Of a stretch of DNA of 64,000 nt, positions 16,772-26,615 are shown one piece after another. A program made the translations under genes and the position numbers. This stretch comes from Seohaeicola saemankumensis. Lineage in GTDB: Bacteria; Pseudomonadota; Alphaproteobacteria; Rhodobacterales; Rhodobacteraceae. The stretch covers positions 62,001-126,000 of the forward strand of contig NZ_JAINWI010000011.1 in the NCBI RefSeq assembly GCF_021021435.1, written 5' to 3'. Every line of letters begins with the position of its first letter. The first letter of the stretch is position 1. The notes beneath the pieces were generated by a model, which was not told the DNA's origin, did no database searches, and saw only the letters and a program-made list of their open reading frames with translations.

Positions 16772-17185
16772 TCAAGCGCTGACCTCGGGCTCGCGCAGAA
16801 GTTGCACGCCGTTAATCTGCCAGCCATCAGGCGACTGGATCATCTGGTAGTCAAGGATATGAACGCGACCCGTCCCGTCGATAATCCTTACCTTCTGCCA
16901 GATAGCCCCCGCAATCTCGCGCTGTTCAAGGAATGTCACCTCGCCCGGACGCCAGACCATCGGATAGCCTTGCTGCACCATCGCGCCGAAGTTTTCCGGC
17001 GTGCGAAAGATATTTTTGATCAGCGGGCTGGCGAAACCGAAGGCCGTGCCGACATCGTCGGTCTTGAACGCCTCAAGCTGCTGGCCGATCGTGTCTTCGA
17101 TTCCGCGATCCTGCGCGGTTGCGGGATTGCCCCCGACCCAAAAGGCCAGAACAAGAGTCATGAGGAATGCGTACAGGCGGGTCAT
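16772..17185 (-). CDS. exported DUF4864 protein
   Basis: A 137-residue protein with signal peptide (MTRLYAFLMTLVLAFWVGG, cleaved near ATA-Q) and a DUF4864 domain: I.DTIGQQLEAFKTDDVGTAFGFASP, FGAMVQQGYPMVWRPGEVTF, VRIIDGTGRVHILDYQMI, GWQINGVQLL. The fold resembles small NTF2/SnoaL-type domains and its function is unknown. ATG 17185 has GGAG six bases upstream; an in-frame ATG at 17200 lacks one. It follows lysK by 79 bases on the same strand and may be read through from it. Confidence 0.87.
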   Translation of the reverse strand: MTRLYAFLMTLVLAFWVGGNPATAQDRGIEDTIGQQLEAFKTDDVGTAFGFASPLIKNIFRTPENFGAMVQQGYPMVWRPGEVTFLEQREIAGAIWQKVRIIDGTGRVHILDYQMIQSPDGWQINGVQLLREPEVSA

Positions 17186-17264
17186 CTGCTTCTCCGTCAT
17201 CTGTGTGACACTGAAGCTAGAACGGCCTGACGCCGGGTCAATCCTATGCGTCGGACGCCTGGGG

Positions 17265-18839
17265 TCAGCCCAGATCACCCGCCAGCGCGCGGTCGATCAG
17301 GGCCACAGTTTCATCGACACCATAGAGTGCGATAAAGCCCCCAAAACGCGGACCTTGGCTCGCGCCCAACAGAACCTCGTACAATGCGGTGAACCAGTCG
17401 CGCAGCGGATCGAAACGGTCGCGCCCCACGGCAAAGACCAGCCCTTGCAGGGCCTCGGCATCCAGCCCGCCATCCCAGGTTTTCAACTGGTCGCGCAGAT
17501 CGACCAGCGCTGCACGCTCCAGATCGCTGGGCGTGCGATAGGTTTTGTGCGGTTTGACGAAATCGTTGTAATAGCGCACGGCAAAACCGGCCGCCTGATC
17601 CAGATCGGGATGGGTGTCGGGCGCCGCCTCGGGCGCATAGCGCTTGATGAAGCCCCAGAGCTTTGCTTTTTCCTCAGCCGCCGATACGGATGCCAGATTG
17701 AGCAACATCGAGAAGGGCACCACCATCCGGCTTTCGGGCGGGTTGCCGCCGTGGATGTGCCAGACAGGGTTGTTCACCTTTCCCGCTGCATCCTGATCTG
17801 GATAGGCGCGCAACTGCTGGTGATATTCGTCCACCGCACGCGGGATCACGTCAAAATGCATGCGCTTGGCCGTTTTGGGTTTCTGGTACATGAAATAGGA
17901 CAGGGATTCCGTGCTGGCATAGGTCAGCCATTCGTCGATTGTCAGACCGTTTCCTTTGGATTTGCTGATCTTCTCGCCGTTCTCGTCAAGGAATAGCTCG
18001 TAGGTGAAATGCTCGGGCTTGCGCCCTCCCAGTATCTCGCAGATGCGGTCATAGATCGGCGTATTGGTGCTGTGATCCTTGCCATACATCTCGAAATCCA
18101 CATCCAGCGCGGCCCAACGCGCGCCAAAATCGGGCTTCCATTGCAGCTTGACCCGCCCGCCCGTAACCGGCAGCGTCCATTCACGGCCTGTTTCGTCGTC
18201 GAAGGTGATCGTGCCATCCTTGGCGTTCACCTCTTTCATCGGGACATAGAGAACCCGCCCTGTTTCAGGATGGATCGGCAAAAAGATCGAATAGGTCTGC
18301 TGACGCTCTTCACGCAGCGATTTCAGCATGACCGCCATCAGATCGTCATAGCGTTCTACCGCACGCAGCAGCACGGCGTCGAACTGGCCAGTCTTGTAGA
18401 ACTCGGTCGCGCTGATGAATTCGTATTCGAACCCGAACGTATCCAGAAACCGGCGCAACATCGCGTTATTGTGATGACCGAAACTGTCATACTGCCCGAA
18501 GGGATCGGGCACCGATGTCAGCGGGCGTTGCAGATGTTCGCGCAGCATCTCGGTGTTGGGCACGTTCTCGGGAACTTTGCGCATCCCGTCCACATCATCC
18601 GAGAAACAGATCAGGCGGGTCGGAATATCCGAGATCAGCTCGAATGCGCGGCGGATCATGGTTGTGCGTGCCACCTCGCCGAAAGTGCCGATATGTGGTA
18701 GACCCGAGGGGCCATAGCCGGTTTCGAACAGCACATGCCCCTTGGCGGGCGGGGCTTTTTCGTAGCGTTTGACCAGTTTGCGCGCCTCTTCAAAAGGCCA
18801 GGCTTTCGAGGCAAGAGCGGCGTCGCGCAGATCGGTCAT
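17265..18839 (-). CDS. lysK: lysyl-tRNA synthetase, class I
   Basis: The 524-residue class I LysRS is the archaeal-type enzyme that replaces class II LysS in many alphaproteobacteria. It charges tRNA-Lys. It shows the class I signatures [11 protein letters not shown] (HIGH motif, about residue 46-51) and KISKSKGN (KMSKS loop, about residue 285). The alpha-helix-cage-type C-terminal domain is intact. ATG 18839 has GGAG seven bases upstream; an ATG 12 bases earlier is less well spaced. No class II lysS lies in the window. Confidence 0.97.
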   Translation of the reverse strand: MTDLRDAALASKAWPFEEARKLVKRYEKAPPAKGHVLFETGYGPSGLPHIGTFGEVARTTMIRRAFELISDIPTRLICFSDDVDGMRKVPENVPNTEMLREHLQRPLTSVPDPFGQYDSFGHHNNAMLRRFLDTFGFEYEFISATEFYKTGQFDAVLLRAVERYDDLMAVMLKSLREERQQTYSIFLPIHPETGRVLYVPMKEVNAKDGTITFDDETGREWTLPVTGGRVKLQWKPDFGARWAALDVDFEMYGKDHSTNTPIYDRICEILGGRKPEHFTYELFLDENGEKISKSKGNGLTIDEWLTYASTESLSYFMYQKPKTAKRMHFDVIPRAVDEYHQQLRAYPDQDAAGKVNNPVWHIHGGNPPESRMVVPFSMLLNLASVSAAEEKAKLWGFIKRYAPEAAPDTHPDLDQAAGFAVRYYNDFVKPHKTYRTPSDLERAALVDLRDQLKTWDGGLDAEALQGLVFAVGRDRFDPLRDWFTALYEVLLGASQGPRFGGFIALYGVDETVALIDRALAGDLG

Positions 18840-18975
18840 ATCAGTCTCCATCCTGTGGCAGGATATACGGCGGGGAACCGCGCATGTCGCGCGGCGTCAA
18901 TCGAGGCTTCCTATTGCTCCGTCCCCTGACAGTCAATATTCTGCACTGCAACACGAATGATCAGGACCACATGAC

Positions 18976-19401
18976 ATGACCGACGCATTGCCCCACCCTC
19001 TCAGCCCGCAGGATTGCCTTGTGGTGGTCATGATCGCGGTATCGCTGTCGGATGAAAACATCCGCACCTCGGAACTGGTCAAGATACAGGCGACGGTAAA
19101 CCACCTGCCGATCTTTCGCGAATATGACATCGACCGGATGAAACGCATGGCGCAAACTGTGTTCGACCTGTTTTCGGAAGAAGACGGTCTGGATGCGCTG
19201 TTCGGTCTGGTGCGCGACAACCTGCCCGAACATCTATACGAGACCGCCTATGCGCTCGCCTGTGATGTGGCCGCAGCGGACGGGATCATTCTGGAAACAG
19301 AACTGCGCCTGCTGGAAGAGATCCGGTACGAATTGAGCATAGACCGCCTGCATGCCGCCGCCATCGAACGCGGCGCAAGGGCACGGCATCTTCCGGGTTA
19401 A
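18976..19401 (+). CDS. TerB-family protein
   Basis: A 141-residue all-helical protein of the TerB (COG3793) type: CLVVVMIAVSLSDENIRTSELVKI, LPEHLYETAYALACDVAAADGIILETELRLLEEI. The acidic residues D/E in the two repeated SDE/ADG-E loops match TerB's metal-binding positions. TerB proteins are tied to tellurite resistance and membrane stress, but single-gene copies away from a ter cluster, as here, have no proven role. It is divergent from lysK with 136 bases between starts. Confidence 0.9.
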   Translation: MTDALPHPLSPQDCLVVVMIAVSLSDENIRTSELVKIQATVNHLPIFREYDIDRMKRMAQTVFDLFSEEDGLDALFGLVRDNLPEHLYETAYALACDVAAADGIILETELRLLEEIRYELSIDRLHAAAIERGARARHLPG

Positions 19402-19585
19402 AGTGTCAGAACAGAACGGCTATTGGCCCTTGCCGTGGCATCAATGATACAGGCATGGGTTGAATTATCCGTCGTGGCACAACTTCTTGCTACATCCATA
19501 GCCCGAATCTACACCCGTCTGTGACGGAGCGGGCTGTGCCGTTTGCATACCTGTTACGGCAAGATAACGAGTGTAGGAGTTAAAG

Positions 19586-20218
19586 ATGAAAAAGACATTA
19601 CCCGCGCTGGCTGTCGTCCTGTCCAGCATGGCGGCCACCGCATCGGCACAGAGCCTCGAAAATTTCTCGGTCGAGGCAGGCCTTTCGACCCTTGGCCTTT
19701 ATATCGCTCCCAAAGCCGATTTAGCCCCCCAGTGGCAGATACGCGCGCCCCTCTACATGGGCAGCCTGTCGGATACTTTCGATGCCGATGGCAGCGATAT
19801 CGACGGCAAGATCACTTCGAACTCGGTTGCAATCATGGCCGACTACAAAATCGGCGACGCAGGCTTCCGTGTATCGGGTGGTTTCTCGGTCGGCGGATAC
19901 GAGTTGGAAGGCACCGCCACAACGCTGACGCTGGACGGTACCGACTACAACGGAAACTTCACCGCGAAAGTGGAACAGAAAAGAAATGTCACGCCGGTTC
20001 TTGCTGTCGGCTACGCCCGCGATCTGGGCAGCAACTGGGGCTTCGTCGCGGAACTGGGCGCGCGCATCACAAGTCTTGAGGTCAGCACAACCGGACAGGA
20101 TGCCCTGAGCGCGACCGAACGCGCACAATTCGACGTGGATCTGGCGCAGGTCAACAGCGACCTGAGCGACATCAAGCTTCTACCCTTCATCACGCTGGGC
20201 GTCGGCTACAGGTTCTGA
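19586..20218 (+). CDS. outer-membrane beta-barrel (porin-like) protein
   Basis: The 210-residue product begins with a signal peptide (MKKTLPALAVVLSSMAATASAQ). Antiparallel strand-like segments follow (FSVEAGLSTLGLYIAP, VAIMADYKIG, FRVSGGFSVGGYELEG, VLAVGYARDLGSNWGFVAELGARI) and it ends ITLGVGYRF, the C-terminal aromatic insertion signal. It resembles the small OmpA/Omp25-type barrels common in this order. TAGGAG upstream of the ATG fits the start. It is transcribed alone. Confidence 0.82.
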   Translation: MKKTLPALAVVLSSMAATASAQSLENFSVEAGLSTLGLYIAPKADLAPQWQIRAPLYMGSLSDTFDADGSDIDGKITSNSVAIMADYKIGDAGFRVSGGFSVGGYELEGTATTLTLDGTDYNGNFTAKVEQKRNVTPVLAVGYARDLGSNWGFVAELGARITSLEVSTTGQDALSATERAQFDVDLAQVNSDLSDIKLLPFITLGVGYRF

Positions 20219-20272
20219 TCCTGAAAACAGGCTGGGCGCGCGGATCAAGCCGCGGCCCGCCGCACCGCTTGC

Positions 20273-21763
20273 CTAAGTGCTGTAAAGCACACCCCACCGC
20301 TCGATCAGATTCTGTTGCAGCGTCTTGGCTCTGCGGTTCCATCCCTGCGCGCCTGCGGGTCTTTCACGCTCGGCGCGGGGGATGTTCTCGCGGCGCGGCA
20401 CATCGGCCACAAAGATCGCGAAGGCCAGCGGCTTGCCATTCTCGCGGGTCATGTAGCCTGCAAGGCCGCTAACGAAATTGAGGGTTCCGGTCTTGGCACT
20501 GACCTTGATCTTATGACTGCTTACCGTGCGCCCGTTGTCATCCTTCATCGGAAAATCGCGCAGGATATCCGGAAGCAAACCCTGCCGCCGCGCCCGAACA
20601 AGGGCTGCCACCATATCCGCAGCAGCAAGGCGTGACCGGTCTCCCAGCCCTGAATGATCGACCAACGCAGCTGACGACATTCCCAGCGCGCCATTGGCCC
20701 AGCGGTTCATCACAGCGGCTGACGCGGCCAGCGATCCCGCCTGCGCGCCGCTCACCTGCGTAGTCGCAAGCCCCACCATCTCGGCGGTCAGGTTGGTGGA
20801 ATAGCGTAGCATATCGCGCAGGATCTCGGTCAGAGGCGGGCTTTGGCGTCGCACAACCGCCGTGCCCCCCGGCATGTTTCGTACAACTTCCTCGGCAGGC
20901 AGGCGGATACCCTGCGAACCGGCAAGGATACGGAACACCTCGCCTGCGTAAACCTCGGGGCGTCGCACCGGCAACCAGCGCGCACCGCCATTGCCCAAGG
21001 CCGATTGCGCCACCGTCCATTCGTCGCTGCCCTGCGCGTCACGATAGGTATAGACCGGAAGATCCCGCGCGACGACCGACATGCGCGCCATCCGCACATC
21101 CGGCCTGTAGCGCGCCGTGCGGGCATCCATCGTGACCCCGTAGCCCTGTCCGTTGCGCTTCCATTCGAAATGGACGCGGTTGTTGTTCAGCGCCAGTCCC
21201 GACACAGCGGGGTTATAGCCGACATGGTCAGGCTGGCTGTCGTCAATTACGCGGGCATAAGGCAACGCCCCGCCCCAGACCAGAAACCGCCCGCGCACCT
21301 CGCGGATACCCACCGCCTTGAGGCTGGCCGCCATCTCGGCCAGACCGTCCGTATCCAGCACGGGATCACCGCCACCCGCCAGCACCAGATCGCCCGACAG
21401 GATTCCGTTCTGCACGGGGCCGGTCGCGATCAATCGGGTCTCGAACCGGTGCGCCGGTCCCAGCGTATCCAACGCATAGATCGCGGTCAGCGCCTTGACG
21501 ACACTTGCAGGCGGCAAGCCGCGTTGGGGATCGCGCACTTCCAGCAGGCTGCCTGTTTGCGCGTCTGCCACCGCAAAAACCACATCCCCGCCCAGTTGGG
21601 CCTTGCCGATCAGCGCATCAATGGCAGGGGCGGTTGTGGCACGCCCTCCAGCGGGCCGCACCACGGGGCGCAATGATTGCGAAGGGGCATTGGCGCAGGC
21701 AGGCGCCCCGAAAAGCGCCACCGCCGCGGCCGACCCAGCCAGAAATTTCCGCCTTGAAAACAT
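20273..21763 (-). CDS. dacB: D-alanyl-D-alanine carboxypeptidase/endopeptidase (PBP4)
   Basis: A 496-residue class C low-molecular-weight penicillin-binding protein that trims peptidoglycan cross-links in the periplasm. The three active-site motifs are present: SVVK (about residue 87-90), YSTN as the SxN box, and KTG in SAKTGTLNFVSG. The large insertion between SxxK and SxN typical of DacB is present. The N-terminus SRRKFLAGSAAAVALFG looks like a Tat signal, so export may occur folded. ATG 21763 is preferred to 21772 by ribosome-binding-site spacing. The stop lies 54 bases from the porin gene, which converges on it. Confidence 0.95.
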   Translation of the reverse strand: MFSRRKFLAGSAAAVALFGAPACANAPSQSLRPVVRPAGGRATTAPAIDALIGKAQLGGDVVFAVADAQTGSLLEVRDPQRGLPPASVVKALTAIYALDTLGPAHRFETRLIATGPVQNGILSGDLVLAGGGDPVLDTDGLAEMAASLKAVGIREVRGRFLVWGGALPYARVIDDSQPDHVGYNPAVSGLALNNNRVHFEWKRNGQGYGVTMDARTARYRPDVRMARMSVVARDLPVYTYRDAQGSDEWTVAQSALGNGGARWLPVRRPEVYAGEVFRILAGSQGIRLPAEEVVRNMPGGTAVVRRQSPPLTEILRDMLRYSTNLTAEMVGLATTQVSGAQAGSLAASAAVMNRWANGALGMSSAALVDHSGLGDRSRLAAADMVAALVRARRQGLLPDILRDFPMKDDNGRTVSSHKIKVSAKTGTLNFVSGLAGYMTRENGKPLAFAIFVADVPRRENIPRAERERPAGAQGWNRRAKTLQQNLIERWGVLYST

Positions 21764-21832
21764 GTCATTCATTCCAGAAACCTAGCTGCCCTTCCCGTCA
21801 TCCGGCAAGCCCACATCCGCGTGAGGGCGCAA

Positions 21833-22447
21833 TTACGCGCCCCGATCCCCGCCCCAATCGCCCCGCGCGCGGATCGCGGAAGACGAGATATCCTTGAGCG
21901 GCGCATTCACAAAGCACCATGCAGGGGCCGCGGCCAGACCAAGCCGCTGGCTTTGGGAACCCTTGATCCGCGCCGCATGGAAAATCCGTGCCGCACGCGC
22001 GGCACGGGCTGGCAGGTTCTGCCCCGGCCGCGCCATCACGCCGACAGGCACGCGCATCATAATCTGCTGCCAGTCCTGCCAGTGATGGAACTGCACAAGG
22101 TTATCCGCCCCCATCAGCCAGACGAACCGAACGCCCGGATAAGCCTGCTGCAACGCGGCGATGGTCTGGGCTGTGTAGCGTGTGCCGGCGCGGGCTTCGA
22201 AATCGGTGACAGTCACGCGCGGATCGACGATCATGGCACGGGCGCGGGCGATCCGTTCGGCCATAGGTGCAGGTCCGCGCGCCTTGAGCGGATTTCCGGG
22301 GCTGACCAGCCACCAGAGCCGGTCCAGCCCGAACCGTCGCAGCGCCACCCGTGTGATATGCACATGCCCTGCATGAGCCGGATCAAACGACCCGCCCAAC
22401 AGCCCGATCACCTGACCGGCGCGGGCATAGGGTATTTCATGGCGCAT
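21833..22447 (-). CDS. nadD: nicotinate-nucleotide adenylyltransferase
   Basis: The 204-residue NadD makes nicotinic acid adenine dinucleotide from nicotinate mononucleotide and ATP in NAD synthesis. The nucleotidyltransferase motif [17 protein letters not shown] includes the (H/T)xGH signature, and the C-terminal ISSSAIR motif is intact, as is [10 protein letters not shown]. It lies 69 bases upstream of dacB on the same strand. The usual neighbours of nadD in other groups (proA, rsfS) are not adjacent. Confidence 0.96.
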   Translation of the reverse strand: MRHEIPYARAGQVIGLLGGSFDPAHAGHVHITRVALRRFGLDRLWWLVSPGNPLKARGPAPMAERIARARAMIVDPRVTVTDFEARAGTRYTAQTIAALQQAYPGVRFVWLMGADNLVQFHHWQDWQQIMMRVPVGVMARPGQNLPARAARAARIFHAARIKGSQSQRLGLAAAPAWCFVNAPLKDISSSAIRARGDWGGDRGA

Positions 22448-22617
22448 CAGGCCTCCATCGACGCATGTTCTGGGCGCATGCTTTCGCGCCGCAGTAGTCC
22501 CAGCGTGTTAGGGACTTGTCAATTGCCAAGCCCTATTGAGCCGCAGCGCATTGCCCCCGCGCCGCATGACCGCTATCTAGGCGCAAAATACACGCATTCT
22601 CCGAAGGAGCGATCCGA

Positions 22618-24273
22618 ATGGCATCCTACCAATATGTTTACCACATGCAGGGGGTCTCAAAGACCTATCCCGGCGGCAAGAAATGTTTCGAGAATATCCA
22701 CCTGAACTTCCTGCCCGGCGTGAAGATCGGTGTCGTGGGCGTCAACGGCTCTGGTAAGTCGACGCTGCTCAAGATCATGGCCGGCATGGACAAGGATTTT
22801 CAGGGCGAAGCATGGCATGCCGAAGGGGCAACTGTGGGGTATCTGCCGCAAGAGCCGGAACTGGACCCCTCGCTGGATGTGCGCGGCAATGTGATGCTGG
22901 GCGTTGCCAAGAAGAAGGCCATTTTGGACCGCTACAACGAATTGGCGATGAACTATTCCGACGAGACCGCCGACGAGATGGCCGAGTTGCAGGACAAGAT
23001 CGACGCCGAGAACCTGTGGGATCTGGACAGCCAGATCGACATCTCGCTCGAGGCGTTGCGCTGCCCGCCTGACGATGCGGACGTGACCCTGCTGTCGGGC
23101 GGTGAAAAGCGCCGCGTGGCCCTGTGCAAACTTTTGCTGCAGGCGCCCGACATGCTGCTTTTGGACGAACCGACCAACCACCTTGACGCTGAAACCATCG
23201 CGTGGTTGCAAAACCACCTGATCGCCTATCCCGGCACCATCCTGATCGTGACGCATGACCGTTACTTCCTGGATGACATCACCGGCTGGATTCTGGAACT
23301 CGACCGTGGTCGCGGCATCCCCTACGAAGGCAACTACTCCAGCTGGCTGGAGCAGAAGGCCAAACGCCTGTCGCAGGAAGCGCGCGAGGATAAGTCCAAG
23401 CAGAAGACGCTGGAGCGGGAACTGGAATGGATGCGGCAGGGTGCCAAGGCACGGCAGGCCAAATCCAAGGCGCGTATCAATGCCTATAACGATCTGGCCA
23501 ACCAGTCGGAACGCGAGAAACTGGCCAACGCCCAGATCGTCATTCCGAACGGCCCCCGCCTTGGCAACAAGGTGATCGAGGTGAACGGCCTCAAGAAACA
23601 CATGGGCGACAAGCTTCTGGTCGAGGACCTGAGCTTCTCCCTCCCGCCCGGTGGTATTGTCGGCGTGATCGGCCCCAACGGTGCCGGTAAAACCACCCTG
23701 TTCCGAATCCTGACCGGACAGGAAAAGGCGGATGAGGGCACTGTGGAATATGGTGACACGGTCAAGCTGTCCTATGTCGATCAGAACCGCGACGACCTGA
23801 ACCCGAACGAAAACGTCTGGGAAGCGATTGCCGACGGGCAGGATATCATCAAACTGGGCGACGCCGAAGTGAACGCGCGGGCCTATTGTTCAGCCTTCAA
23901 CTTCAAGGGCGGCGACCAACAGAAAAAGGTCTCGTTGCTGTCGGGCGGCGAGCGGAACCGCGTACACATGGCGCGCCTGCTGCGGTCGGGTGGCAATGTC
24001 CTGCTGCTTGACGAACCGACCAACGACCTTGATGTGGAAACCCTGCGCGCATTGGAAGATGCGCTGGTGGATTTCGCAGGCTGCGCTGTCGTCATCTCGC
24101 ACGACCGCTTCTTTCTTGACCGGATATGCACCCATATCCTCGCCTTCGAGGGCGATGCCCATGTCGAATGGTTCGAAGGCAACTTCGAGGAATACGAGGA
24201 AGACAAGAAACGCCGTCTGGGAGCCGATGCACTGGAACCCAAGCGGATCAAATTCAAGAAATTCACCCGCTGA
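22618..24273 (+). CDS. ettA: energy-dependent translational throttle protein EttA (ABC-F)
   Basis: The 551-residue ABC-F protein binds the ribosomal E site and gates entry into elongation according to ATP/ADP ratio. Two nucleotide-binding domains are complete: Walker A GVNGSGKST and GPNGAGKTT, signatures LSGGEKRRV and LSGGERNRV, and Walker B LLLDEPTNHLD and LLLDEPTNDLD. The charged linker (KRLSQEAREDKSKQKTLE) and the N-terminal MASYQYVYHM are characteristic of EttA. There are no membrane segments, so it is not a transporter. The ATG at 22618 follows GAAGGAG. It stands alone. Confidence 0.97.
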   Translation: MASYQYVYHMQGVSKTYPGGKKCFENIHLNFLPGVKIGVVGVNGSGKSTLLKIMAGMDKDFQGEAWHAEGATVGYLPQEPELDPSLDVRGNVMLGVAKKKAILDRYNELAMNYSDETADEMAELQDKIDAENLWDLDSQIDISLEALRCPPDDADVTLLSGGEKRRVALCKLLLQAPDMLLLDEPTNHLDAETIAWLQNHLIAYPGTILIVTHDRYFLDDITGWILELDRGRGIPYEGNYSSWLEQKAKRLSQEAREDKSKQKTLERELEWMRQGAKARQAKSKARINAYNDLANQSEREKLANAQIVIPNGPRLGNKVIEVNGLKKHMGDKLLVEDLSFSLPPGGIVGVIGPNGAGKTTLFRILTGQEKADEGTVEYGDTVKLSYVDQNRDDLNPNENVWEAIADGQDIIKLGDAEVNARAYCSAFNFKGGDQQKKVSLLSGGERNRVHMARLLRSGGNVLLLDEPTNDLDVETLRALEDALVDFAGCAVVISHDRFFLDRICTHILAFEGDAHVEWFEGNFEEYEEDKKRRLGADALEPKRIKFKKFTR

Positions 24274-24410
24274 TCGCTTTGATCACATGGGGCAAGCCGA
24301 CCCAAAAGGCACGGCTTGCCCTGATTTGTCCGATACGATCTTGCATCGCTTGAACGAATCCCCCTCGGGTGGCACATTTTCATCATATCCAACAAGGAAT
24401 TGAGCTTCAG

Positions 24411-24977
24411 ATGATCTCTCGCCGCAGCTTTGTCGCTTCGACCCTCGCCGCAACCGCCTTGCCGCAGACAGTGTTTGCACAGGCCAAGACATTCACCCTG
24501 AACCCGCGCTTTGCCCCGCAAGAAGTCGCATTTGACGCCAAATACGGTGCCGGACAGCTTCTGGTACTGCCGCGCGCGCATTTTCTGTATTTCATCACCG
24601 ATAGCGGGCGCGCACGTCGTTACGGCGTCGGTGTCGGCAAGGCCGGTCTGGATTTCACCGGCACAGCAACGATATCGGTCAAAAAGGAATGGCCCACCTG
24701 GCGCCCTACGAACGAGATGATCGAACGCGATCCACGGGCCTATGCCAAGTTCATTGACAATGATTATGTGCAGCCCGGCGGTGCCGGGAACCCGCTTGGC
24801 GCACGCGCGCTCTATCTGTTCCAGAACGGACGCGACACCTATTACCGCATCCACGGCACGACCGAACCGCAAAGCATCGGGCGCTCCGTGTCAAACGGAT
24901 GCATCCGGATGATCAACGACCATGTGATCGACCTTTATAGCCGGGTGCCGGTCGGAACTGTCGTGACAGTGCTCTGA
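24411..24977 (+). CDS. L,D-transpeptidase (YkuD family), exported
   Basis: A 188-residue protein with a Tat-like signal (MISRRSFVASTLAATALP) and a YkuD catalytic domain. The active-site motif runs HGTTEPQSIGRSVSNGCIRM, with His and the nucleophilic Cys in SNGCIR. Such enzymes form 3-3 cross-links in peptidoglycan or attach lipoproteins. The real start is taken as ATG 24411 at the signal peptide; an ATG 42 bases earlier adds unrelated residues. It ends before a strong bidirectional terminator at 24994-25023. Confidence 0.93.
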   Translation: MISRRSFVASTLAATALPQTVFAQAKTFTLNPRFAPQEVAFDAKYGAGQLLVLPRAHFLYFITDSGRARRYGVGVGKAGLDFTGTATISVKKEWPTWRPTNEMIERDPRAYAKFIDNDYVQPGGAGNPLGARALYLFQNGRDTYYRIHGTTEPQSIGRSVSNGCIRMINDHVIDLYSRVPVGTVVTVL

Positions 24978-24993
24978 CAACTGGCAGAAAATG

Positions 24994-25023
24994 AAAAAGG
25001 GGGGCGCGATGCCCCCCCTTGTC
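24994..25023. terminator. bidirectional Rho-independent terminator
   Basis: AAGGGGGGC and GCCCCCCCTT pair around a short GCGAT loop, with A-run on the left and T on the right. It lies between the convergent L,D-transpeptidase gene and the DUF2892 gene and serves both. Confidence 0.85.
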
Positions 25024-25044
25024 TGTTTGGCCTGCCGCCGTCGG

Positions 25045-25257
25045 TTACTTGAACGCGCAACCGCTTTTGACTCCAAGCTTGCGGAACACGCTGGCCGCAG
25101 GGCAGAAGCCGGTAATCGAGGACTGGATCAGGTTGACGCCGATAAACACGGTGAACCACATGAACAGTGGTGATACCAAAGCGGTCAGCACCACGCTCAG
25201 CAGAACCATAAATCCGGCAAACATCATCACGCTACGGTCAAGTGTCATTTCTGTCAT
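25045..25257 (-). CDS. DUF2892 small membrane protein
   Basis: A 70-residue protein with two hydrophobic helices (MMFAGFMVLLSVVLTAL and FMWFTVFIGVNLIQSSI) and the typical ending TGFCPAASVFRKLGVKSGCAFK. It matches the inner-membrane DUF2892 module found fused to rhodanese in YgaP but alone here. Function unknown. ATG 25257 is used; ATG 25248 is in frame too. Confidence 0.88.
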   Translation of the reverse strand: MTEMTLDRSVMMFAGFMVLLSVVLTALVSPLFMWFTVFIGVNLIQSSITGFCPAASVFRKLGVKSGCAFK

Positions 25258-25351
25258 CCTTGGTCAGAGCAGCCCCACCTCAGGGCTGCGTTGACCTTGA
25301 TATACACTGGCCGCCATTGACATTCAAGTATTGGAATACGACTTGAGGCAA

Positions 25352-25594
25352 TCAGAGCAACAGTGACCAGACCAGATAGTTCGGCACCAGAAAGGCGAAT
25401 GCGATACAAAGCAGTTTTGCACCGTGAACGATCGCAGGAAAAACACCACGACCCTTGGACGCTTCGCCGAAGCTCATCGTTCCGGCCATCAATGCGTAGC
25501 CTCCGGCCAGTTGCGACTGTTCCTTGCGCCGGATCGACGCCATCGCAGCCTCTGTCACCGCAGCCTGACGCTGTACCTCTTGTTCGCGTGACAT
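25352..25594 (-). CDS. small membrane protein of unknown function
   Basis: An 80-residue protein with an amphipathic, charged N-terminal half (SREQEVQRQAAVTEAAM, SIRRKEQSQLAGG) and a single C-terminal membrane helix (AKLLCIAFAFLVPNYLVWSLLL). No family is recognised. The start at 25594 is supported by GGAGGG upstream. It lies 94 bases upstream of the DUF2892 gene on the same strand, so the two may form an operon. Confidence 0.6.
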   Translation of the reverse strand: MSREQEVQRQAAVTEAAMASIRRKEQSQLAGGYALMAGTMSFGEASKGRGVFPAIVHGAKLLCIAFAFLVPNYLVWSLLL

Positions 25595-25897
25595 AATGAA
25601 CCCTCCGTCCATGCAAGCGCTCCTTCAAAATCCATTCGAGTAAATGAGCCGCAGTTTGGAATTGTCGAGGGCTACTCGCCGAGTTTTCTCACGTAATCAC
25701 ACAAATTCAAAGGGTTCCGATCCGGGCAGGGAATTCCCTTGCTATCGCAAGACCAACCTGTCATACATTGCCTCGCTACGTTATTCTTTTTCGACCACTG
25801 TCTTCCGTCCAACGGCGCTCAGTCCATTCGATCCAGACCGACCAACGCCAGGCCATCGCACTCTGCGGATGGCGACTTAAGACAGGAGACCACGGAT
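25595..25897. other. leader/promoter region of the first cold-shock gene
   Basis: This 303-base divergent gap lies between the small membrane protein gene and csp. It is AT-richer than average around 25640-25800 (TTATTCTTTTTCG). A long transcribed 5' leader is usual for cspA-type genes; no cold-box sequence could be assigned by eye. Open frames inside lack coding features. Confidence 0.4.
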
Positions 25898-26104
25898 ATG
25901 GCCACAGGCACCGTGAAATGGTTCAACACCACTAAAGGCTTCGGCTTCATTGCACCCGATGGCGGCAGCAAAGATGTGTTCGTGCACATCTCGGCAGTCG
26001 AGCGCTCGGGTCTGACCGGCCTCGCCGACAACCAGAAAGTGACCTTCGACATCGAGTCGGGTCGTGATGGCCGCGAATCCGCGACCAACCTTTCGCTGGC
26101 ATAA
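25898..26104 (+). CDS. cold-shock protein, CspA family (copy 1)
   Basis: A 68-residue single cold-shock domain with RNP1 KGFGFIAP and RNP2 VFVHISAV. It binds single-stranded RNA/DNA and melts mRNA structure. The ATG follows AGGAG. It differs from the second copy at 26889-27095 by only about five residues. A long bidirectional terminator follows at 26131-26162, shared with trxC. The two csp genes face the same way with trxC on the opposite strand between them. Confidence 0.96.
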   Translation: MATGTVKWFNTTKGFGFIAPDGGSKDVFVHISAVERSGLTGLADNQKVTFDIESGRDGRESATNLSLA

Positions 26105-26130
26105 TTTTCTGCCCCTCGGGGTTTGAGATG

Positions 26131-26162
26131 ATACGGGCGCGCAAGATATTGCGCGCCCGTAT
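26131..26162. terminator. long perfect hairpin terminator
   Basis: A perfect 14-bp inverted repeat (ATACGGGCGCGCAA and its complement) encloses a four-base loop, GATA. It sits between the stops of csp copy 1 and trxC, so it can terminate from both sides. Confidence 0.8.
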
Positions 26163-26180
26163 TCGTTGAGGCGACGTGCT

Positions 26181-26615
26181 TTAGACTGCCGATTTGATCC
26201 AGTCGACAATCGACGCGGCAGGCATCGCACCGGACTGGCGCTGACGTTCGCGTCCACCAGCGAAAGCAGCCATCGTGGGTATCCCGCGAATGTTATAGGT
26301 CGCGCCCGCCTGCGGATGCGCCTCGGTATTGAGCTTGACCAGTCGTGCCTGCCCCGCCAGAACCTCCGCCGCTTTCGAGAACTCAGGCGCCATCATCCGG
26401 CACGGGCCGCACCACGGCGCCCAGAAATCGACCACCAACGGCAAATCGTCATTGCGCGCTGCCTTTTGCAATGTCGGCAAATCCACTTCGACTGCCTTGG
26501 CAGACAAAAGCTGGGCGCCACAGGTGCCGCATTTCGGGCCAGCGCCCAGACGCGCCTGCGGGACGCGGTTCACCTGCCCGCATTGCAGGCAGGTCAGTTT
26601 CTTGGCATCGGACAT
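26181..26615 (-). CDS. trxC: thioredoxin 2 (zinc-binding type)
   Basis: The 144-residue TrxC is a cytoplasmic disulfide reductase. The N-terminal zinc ribbon has two CxxC pairs (CLQCGQ, CGTCG) and the thioredoxin domain has the WCGPC active site (FWAPWCGPCRMM), with cis-Pro in RGIPTMAAF. TrxC is induced by oxidative stress in other bacteria through OxyR; no OxyR site could be confirmed here. It is divergent from csp copy 2, with 273 bases between the starts. Confidence 0.96.
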   Translation of the reverse strand: MSDAKKLTCLQCGQVNRVPQARLGAGPKCGTCGAQLLSAKAVEVDLPTLQKAARNDDLPLVVDFWAPWCGPCRMMAPEFSKAAEVLAGQARLVKLNTEAHPQAGATYNIRGIPTMAAFAGGRERQRQSGAMPAASIVDWIKSAV